Shown here: positions 26,490-35,400 of the stretch, in pieces | Layout: each line of letters begins with the position of its first letter | Position numbering within the stretch: the first letter of the stretch is position 1 | NCBI GenBank assembly: GCA_003991915.1 | Contig: RQTK01000007.1 | Location: forward strand, 493,714-557,713 | Direction of reading: 5' to 3' | Length of the DNA stretch: 64,000 bases | Origin: Elysia chlorotica | Taxonomy: Eukaryota; Mollusca; Gastropoda; Plakobranchidae | The notes under the pieces: model-generated | Told to the model about the DNA's origin: nothing | Database searches by the model: none | What the model saw: the letters and a program-made list of their open reading frames with translations, nothing else | Position numbers and translations under genes: made by a program

Positions 26490-29400
26490 CCTACATTTTG
26501 ACAATTATATCTTCAGACTATAACTAGATTAGGTCTAAATTTCTACATCGGAAATAAATTTCTTTTTAAGCTTGATTTGAAAATAAAAGAGCCTTATATT
26601 TTTAACGGTTAAAATACCCAGTTTTTAGTTTATAAACTCAAATCAGATCTAACAACAGAATTTGAGTTAAAATTAGACGCAATCGCATACGATGTCTCAT
26701 AAGATCAGTGCATAGAAAATTATTGGCTGAACTTTGCAGAACTTACGTCATCGGCTGTCCAGCCCATATGACTGAGTCTTTTCAAAATGTCTGAGAGCAC
26801 TATTCACAAATACTAAGGCAGCGTTTTACTACATTTTTACGTAAACTATTTACATATTTATAATTCAGCTAAGAAATAAAACCTTGATTATCAATCTAAT
26901 GCCATAGTTTTTCATAAATCTAACAACGAAAAACTGATGTGCAAAGTGCAGAATGATTCACTTTACCTTTCGAGCTAATGCCCTTCTGTACAGAGCTTTG
27001 GGATTCCTTGGTTCCATTTGCAGAGCTTTTTCACAATCTGCTGCAGCTTCAGTGGCCTACAGAGAGAGTACAATACAAAAAAGATACTCATGTTATCATG
27101 TAAATAAATACTATTTGAAAGAGCATCTGGAAAACAAGGTTTTGATTGTTCTTGGCAAACAGGATTGTGGAATAGGTTGTCATTACTTTACACACCGCAC
27201 TTCACTTTCACTTTCACTTTGACTTAAGACTCCTCTCCTACCCTGAAATTTTACTTTCTCTTGTGTCAATTGATAATTGATGTGGACTTTTAAAATCTTT
27301 ACTATTTTTTTTCTTTAACAGACTTTTCCAATATTCCAAATATCTGTTGGAAGTGGGTTTTTTTTTAAATCTTTTAATTAAAGGTGAGAAACGGTTATAT
27401 TCACTGAAGGAAATAGATGCATTTTATCTACTATTACTCGCTAACAGACATTTGCCAGTAAACAAATTTTTTTGTGTAAATTAGGCATTTAGGCAAAAAG
27501 TTTAAAATACGAATTTGTTCGGACTTTGAGCGTATAAAAATCCCTTTGTTTTTTGTTTAAAACGCTTGGAAAAATTCAGCATAATCCTCAGTTGACATAG
27601 AGTGTGTAACACAAAAATGATCAACTTTGGGTGTGTATTTTTTCACATGAGGCTCCCAACTTGGTTCATTGCACAGTTGCCGAAAATGGGGAATTTTTCA
27701 AAATTTCGAAATCGCATAACTCCTTTCAAAATCAAGCTATACAGTTGAGTTTGGTGTCATGATTCCTGGAATCAAAAGATCTATCCAGATCAATAACAAT
27801 TGGAAGCCTAAATACAATTTTAAATTTTAGTTTAGAGCACCTACTTTACAGCATATCATCAACATAAGAATTTCTAAACAACATTTTAACATTACCATAT
27901 GAATTTGTTGAATGTTTTTTTCCTTAGCAATATACCTGATTAAGTTTGAGGTAGCACAAAGCCCTATTTGTGTAACTCGCCACTTGATCAGGTTTTAACA
28001 AGATGCACTTGCTGTAGCACTTGATGGCTTCAGCATACTGGCCCTGAGAAGGAGATGAAAAAAAGAATAAAATATTATTTTGTTATAAATAAATCTAGTC
28101 CCTAAAATTATCATTTTTTCTTGACACAAACAATATGCGCTTTTATTCCTCAGTTATAAAAGAAAATTTCATGTTTTGCATCCTTGTCCAACTATGCTAA
28201 CAAAATCATATTTTTACTGAACATATCATATAGTGGAAGTCAGACCTGAAAAGATTTTTGAAAAATATCCGTAAATTTGTGAAGTTGGCATCAATGCATA
28301 CGTTGTGGGGAATCAGTAAAACCCTATTTTTTAAATTGTAAAAGCAAATATTTGAGGAATACACCTAATTTCAAAGGAGGTATACATAAAATTGCTGAGA
28401 GAACTAAATTTAAGTGTTTTAATTTGAATAGGAAAAGAATAAAAACTTTTCTATCCCCTGACATCATGATTAAGGGTAAGCAAAACAATTTTTATAGATA
28501 TTTTGTGACGGTTTAAAAAAAAAAAATGAAAATGTGTTTCTGAAATTTTCACTGATTGATGCTAGACCAATTGAACTTAGTATTTTGTAAAGGAGGATTT
28601 GTTTACTATTAGATGAAAAATAAATATGTAAAAGCAGAAAAATTCAAACTACAATTTGGTAATGGTATTATGTTTAAAAAATAAACTTATGAGAAAGATA
28701 TTTATTTTATCGTATTTGAACTTTTGAAGCACATAAAAGGCACTTACTTGTTTAAGCAGCTTGTATTGATCAGACATTGATTAAGCCCTGAATATAAAAG
28801 CTGTTAACCCAAAATAAAGCAGGTGGCCTGCCTATCATATACAATGTTATACATATGAGGAAATCTATTGAAGCAACAAAAGCAAGACTTGAATAAAACC
28901 TTATGAGCTACCTTCTGAACATGCATATTTCCTTTTGCCTTCACTTCTTCAAAGTCCTCAACATGCTTTGAAGGAGGTGGCTTGGTCTCTGGAGGCAACT
29001 TTGCTTGTGCGAAAGCTACTGGTGGTGTCCCTGTGCTATCTGATCCAGAGGATGTCTCTTGTAATACTGGCTTTTCTTGTGATTCTTCATTGTAGGGTTG
29101 ATTTGTGTCTGCTACAAGATAAAACAGTGCATAAGACATATTTTGACAGTAAAAAGAGCCAGGGGATTCTCGGATGGACAGATCGCAGGCAGTGGAAGCA
29201 TAATTGCTGCTAAAGTGTGTTACACTATTTATCACATTTTTTTACCAAAAAGAGCCCTGAGTGAATGATTAATCTATAGTTATATGAGTTGATTAGAGAC
29301 TCGACCGATCCCAGTGCAAAGAAGCATATGGGGCACTTACGAGATGTTAAAAAACATAAATGGGCCTAGGAACGCCTGGGCTAACCGGGCTGTCAAAAAT

Positions 29401-32400
29401 GACAGCAAGTACTGGGCAATAAAAAAAACACCCAATTTTGAGTTGGATACCGTCAAATACATATTTTTTCAACCAGATAAGGACAGACATACTTGGAAAG
29501 GTCAAATACATACTTAATACGTATTATATACGTACTGGTTGGTAGCTATGTGCATGTAAGGCAATCAAATACCTTTCTCTGAAAGTGAAACAGATGAAGA
29601 CATAGAGCGGTGCAGGCCAGCTTCATCTTCTATAAGGGGAATCTCCCATGGTTGTACCAGGACAAGATTTGGTATTTTGTCACGCCATGTCCTGGGACCA
29701 TACTTTGTCTGCAAGGAGTTTTGACACCTGAAAACATAATTTAGGTGCTATTGGTCGCAACTTAGTTTTCAAGCACCTTTTCTAAAAATATTTCAATTTC
29801 AAATTAGGTCCAAGTTATACATTATATATTTTTTTTAAAACTATTATATTACCTTTTTTTTATAGAAATAATATGATCTGCATGTATTATTTCGATAAAA
29901 AGATGTCAAACTTCTGAGGATAAAACCTTTTTCAAAGCTTTTTGAGACTGGCTTTTTTAAAACATCATTTGCATTATTGATTTCTTATTTTCTAAAACTT
30001 CAAACAATTTCCTACCTGGCAAAATAAACAAATTTTAATATAAAATGTACAAAAGATTTTGAAACTGTTCTCCAGTGCACCCCCAAACAAAACGGAGGCC
30101 TTTAAAATTGATGTAAAAGCTTGAGTTCACTTGATCCTTACCTCACAAGCAAGTTATAAATCATAAACGAAGAAATAGTGCAAGCCAATTACTTTTTTAA
30201 GCTTTAAAGAACTGAAACAATATTAAATAAAACCATAGAAGAGAAATATCAGAACATAATTATAACGCGAGTAAAAAAAAAAATTGCATATATTAACATT
30301 TTAAAATGCAGCTACTGAAATATTTCTAACCTTGATGCCCCTTGGTGTGCCTGATCTGCTGTTTTGTCAATGCTAATTGCATGTCTGTAGTCCACATATG
30401 CCTCAGCATATCTAAACAAAAAATTTAGAATAAAATTAAGACATACAACAATGTCATATAATACATGTTTTATGCACTGATAATTTTTTTCTTCTCTTCT
30501 ACTCGGCGAGGCAAGTTCTATTTCTCCTGTCTACTTTAGTTAAGCGCTGCAGGCGCACCTAATTAGACCTATCAGTCTAATCTTCACGGTGATCTAGAAA
30601 CAGGCGCACTGGTTCCTATATACGGCTCAGTGCAAGAAATGGACACCTTCAGCCTCGACAAATACGGAGATGTTTACCTCTTGCACTGTATGCAGTCTAG
30701 ACTTGTGCAGCGCATCTAAGCGGAATATCAATTAAAACAATTTTTCAGGTTCTTTACTCAGTCATCACTCTGTTACCACTGAAGACTAAACAATACTGTT
30801 TTTCTACATTTCTCCTGCTTTTCTTTGACAACAGTGAAAACACAATTTTTCTAGCCTAATTTTTGAGAATGTGAGAGGTTATTTAAATATGGCTGAATTT
30901 TTATTACAATTAGTTATGAAAATCTATCTTAGTAGAATTATAACCCACAACCCTAAGTATTTAATATATTTTGTGGGCGCCATCAGGAAGCGTACGATTT
31001 TAGCTTTACTGGGATATAAATTCTTTCTTTCTGTTAACAACAGTTTAACATCATAAATGGCAGACTTGATACACCTAAACAAAGTAATCTGTTTCACAAT
31101 AAATTGTGAAATTATAAATCTTGAAACATTTTCCCTATTCAAAATTTTACAAAGAAAAACATTGAATGGTTATTGTATATATATATATATATATATACGT
31201 TTGATTAAGGTACTGTAATGCTTAACAAATATATATACAAATGGCTTACCTCTCCATTGCTTCATAAGCTGCTGCCTTGCGCAAAATTGGTTTAAGGCTG
31301 TGAGGAACATATTGCAATGAAAGTTGGCAATCTTTCACAGCTTCAGTGCAGTTACCAGTCTTCAAATGACAAGCTGCTCTATTGCTTAAAATTACAGAAA
31401 GGTTGACCTCATGATCTTTTACTGAAAATGCACACAAAATAAAAGAATAAATAAATGAATTAAAAAAAGAAAAGACAAACCTTTATTTTAAAAAACTTAT
31501 TCAGATAAATGTCTTGTGTTTCACAAAGCGCCACTTTTTCTCTTCCATTCATTTCTATTCTGGACAAAAGGAGCAGTGACTTTCGTTGATATATTCCCGA
31601 GCAAGAAGTTCAAAAGAAAAGGAAAAAAAATATTTATATCAAAATTACACTACTGCAGAGATCTACAGTGTATATCATTGTTTGGCAATGCTTTGAAAGT
31701 AAAAAATTGAAGTACTCTAACAGTCAGGTGGTATAAATAATTGATATCGAGTAATTCAAATGATATTTTGATGAGTCACAAAAATCTCTGAACAATAAAA
31801 AAAAATCAATCATTATACAGTCATATATATGTATACTTATTAAACTTTGCACCTTTCAGGATTTTAAAACAATCTCTTTTTTCATATCAATATTTAAACT
31901 ATCAAAAATATTATGCTTTAAAAAACAAAACAGCTGATCCATCAAGACAAGCACAAGGAATTATGTAAATGAAAATTAAATTGCAACACCTCAAAAATTG
32001 TGATTGGAGAATGCAAAATGTGTCATCTAATGATGCTCTTACCCTTCATAAGACTGGAAACAGCTTTTGAGTATTGGTCAATAGCAAGTGCATACTGGCC
32101 GCTACGAAAAAGTTGATTGCCTTCTTCTTTTAATCTCTGAACTTCTGGAGGAAGAGATTTCTGAATAAACCTTGGTCGCGTAAAATGGTCAGGGTATGCC
32201 TCATTGGTAGAATCAGGTGGAGATGACTCACTAGATTTGGAGGGAGGTGGAGAAGGATCGGAAGGCTTGTCTGTGTTTTGTGGTAAAGATGTGAGGGGTG
32301 AAGGTAATGGGGTTTCAGCTGTTGATGACAAGGCACTAAAACCAACACTAGAGGACAAGCTGGTCTCTGGCGATGTTGCATTCTGTGATTCTTTTGGAGA

Positions 32401-35400
32401 TGAACACTGGGCTTGGGTATCAATTTCTGAGCTACTGGCGGGGCTGTCTAACTTTTCCTGAGACAATAATGCTGATTGGGATTTCTGTTGGTCTACTTGT
32501 GCTGAATTGCTCTCCTGACTAGATGGGGACTCATCCTTAGAAATGTTATCTGGTGATGAATTTGACTCTTCCTTTTGCACACTGTGGCCATTAACAATAG
32601 GCTTTTCAACTTCAACACTTTCAATCTCTTCCTCTTCATCACTTTCAACTTCTTCTATGACCATTCGTCTTCCACCTTTTTCTTGGCGTGTTTTCTCATC
32701 CTTCTCCAATTCCTTTTGAGTTTCGCCAAGTAAAGCCTGTAAAGGCAGTATTTATTATTAAAAGTACTTGGAGAAAAAAAAAACATTTGTGTACAAAAAA
32801 CGATGGAGGTTCAAAGTATCAATGAAAGAACACCCCTAAACCAATAATTTATACCATGCGCAGGCTAAAAAAGCTCCCTTATCAACACAGTGGTAGATTT
32901 CAATCTTTTTTTTTATGTTCCCTTAATTAATCAGATGCAGAGGAAGCCATCAGATCATACGGTTTATATGTTCTTTTAAGCCTCATTATCATAATGTTAA
33001 TTCTCCATCATAATAAAAACGAAGTTGTAGAATTAGAAAAAAAATGTTAAAACCATTGTTAATAAACACTTATAACTGCCTCTTAAATGAGTACATCTGC
33101 AGGATTTACTTGACTAAATTTTTATAGCACCAAAGGATATACCTCTGCTTTCTTGTTATTGGGTTCCATCGTTAGGACTTTTTCAAAATCAACTACAGCT
33201 TTCTTATAGTCCTTTTTACTCTTGAGTGCAGTTCCTCTTCTCAGAAGAGCTATGGAAAAAAATTGGGTATGTTTTAAGTCACAGTTAGAAAAAAAAATGG
33301 TGCAATAATCTCAAGACTTTCTAAAATTTGATTTAATTTGTTCATAAATGAAACGAATGCTTAAAACAAACAAAAAAGTACAGAAGCACACCAGGAATAA
33401 ATAATAGAAAAAATAATAACAAAGCTGCCAAGAAGAGAAATCTACAAACCTTTGATATTATCTTTCTCAAAACTCAACACTTTGTTGCAATCTTTAATGG
33501 CTTTGTCCCAGCTTTCCAACTTAAGATCTACAAAAAGTAGAAACAACTATTGTTAATTTTTTAACATATAATATATAATAAGACCCCTAAATATGGAGGA
33601 TTTATAAATTAAATTTACTTGTACAGTTTTTATCATTCATATATTTATTGTAAAAAAAAATGGTTGAGAATAGCCCTAAAACATAAATCAGTTACTAAAT
33701 ATTCCTTTACTATGATTATTAAAAAAAAACAACCATAAAAACAGTTGTCATCTGATTCTCAATAAGTTTACAGCTAATTGATGATGAAAACCATTTATCT
33801 TTCAAGAATTTCTAGAGAATCTCAAGTGGTTTATTTTCAAACCAAGATATTTTGTGCAGTACTTAAAAAGAGCAACATTATCTGTTTTCCTAAATTATGC
33901 AAAGGTTACTAAAATCTTATCAGATCTGGGTGCACTTTACAAAAGTACACAAATATAATAAGATGACCTCAAGTGGGAATGGGTGGCTTAATGTGCTTTA
34001 GTTCTGATAGTATTGATAAGATTAGATCTATACAATTGAACACAATACACACAATATGTCTTTATATAAATTGAGGACTGATTTTTTTCCTTCTCTTTTT
34101 GTTATTTAGTTGATCTAAACCGAACTGCTTGTATGCAAATCATCAATATATAATTTTACTATGATTTATAAATTACCTTGGTAAATTAATCTATAAAAAG
34201 AAAACATATAATATGAAATGACATCCCTCTGATCTGATATTTGCAAAGATCGATAAAAAGGTTTTGAAGTCCATAGTACTTGTTTACATTATTTATTTTT
34301 AGTAAATACTTAGTTTATTTAATAAATTTTGTTTTTTAATGTTCTTGTTAACATTCTCAAATAACAATATCATACACAATGAAAACAATAATGAAAAATT
34401 GCGATCCTCCAATATAAATTATAAGTCTAAAATTCTAGGGTTTCTGTCCTTTGAAGTTTCACCACATTGACCACAATATCCCTCATGTTGCTAAAAAAAT
34501 TGAGCTTTAAATGATAGTAAATGAAAAAAAAAAAAAAGTAACAACAAACCAAATACTCACACGCAAGAGCTCTGTTATTGAATGATGCTGCATTAGGCAA
34601 TAAAGAAATGCTGCGAGAATAATAAGCCACAGACTCTTCAAAATCATGTGATCGGAATGCCTGGGACAGGAAAAAAATGAATGTTACCATTGATACAATA
34701 ATTATGTATCATTCTGTTTCTGAATCGCATTCACTATAATACAGAGGAGTACTGTAGTTGAGTTTGGTTTAATGTCCAAGATCAGTACTATTTAGGTTTT
34801 ATTGTGGAAGGACCCCAAGACTGACGTCTGACAACTTTTTTTATGTGCTGCCACACACAAAACAGGGCGGAGATACCATGACTCATGTCTCATTCGGTCA
34901 CATTAAATTGACAGCAACCCAACCAGTAGGGGGCAAAGTCGAAAGGGCTTGAACCAAGGATCTCCTGCACAGGAAGCTGATATTCTACCCATAATTATAA
35001 TATAGAGGAACGTAAAACCCATGTTAGGTAATAACAAAATCCTGGTATTTTTGTCTTACCATTTTTATTTATTGTTTTAAATTACATTTGCACACTTCAT
35101 GGTATTCAAAAACAAACAAAAAATATGCTATTAAACTCTTATATATAGAAAATACAAATTTTGAGAAAGTTGAAATTTACGACTAAAGAATAAATATTTC
35201 TCTTACCTCGTTCCCTTTGTCTTTTTCTCTGTTAGCTTTTCTCTCTTTCTCTTCCTCTGAGAGACCTAAAATATAATTTTGTTTGCATGTGAGGACTTAT
35301 GTTTAACAAGTCATTGCCATAAAAAGAAATAAAAGGAATGTTTTTAATATTAATATCATTCTTCATGATTGCCTGAAGCATTAGATGCATTTGATAACAT

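Noticed and set aside
26085..26527. Arg/Glu-repeat and Ser/Leu-repeat open frames
   Set aside because: Both are readings of the (CT)n array on opposite strands, inside a SPAG1 intron.
28745..28778. Possible extra SPAG1 exon reading YKLLKQ between exons 15 and 16
   Set aside because: Exons 15 and 16 already join in phase 0 with the right spacing for the TPR; adding it would disrupt the repeat.
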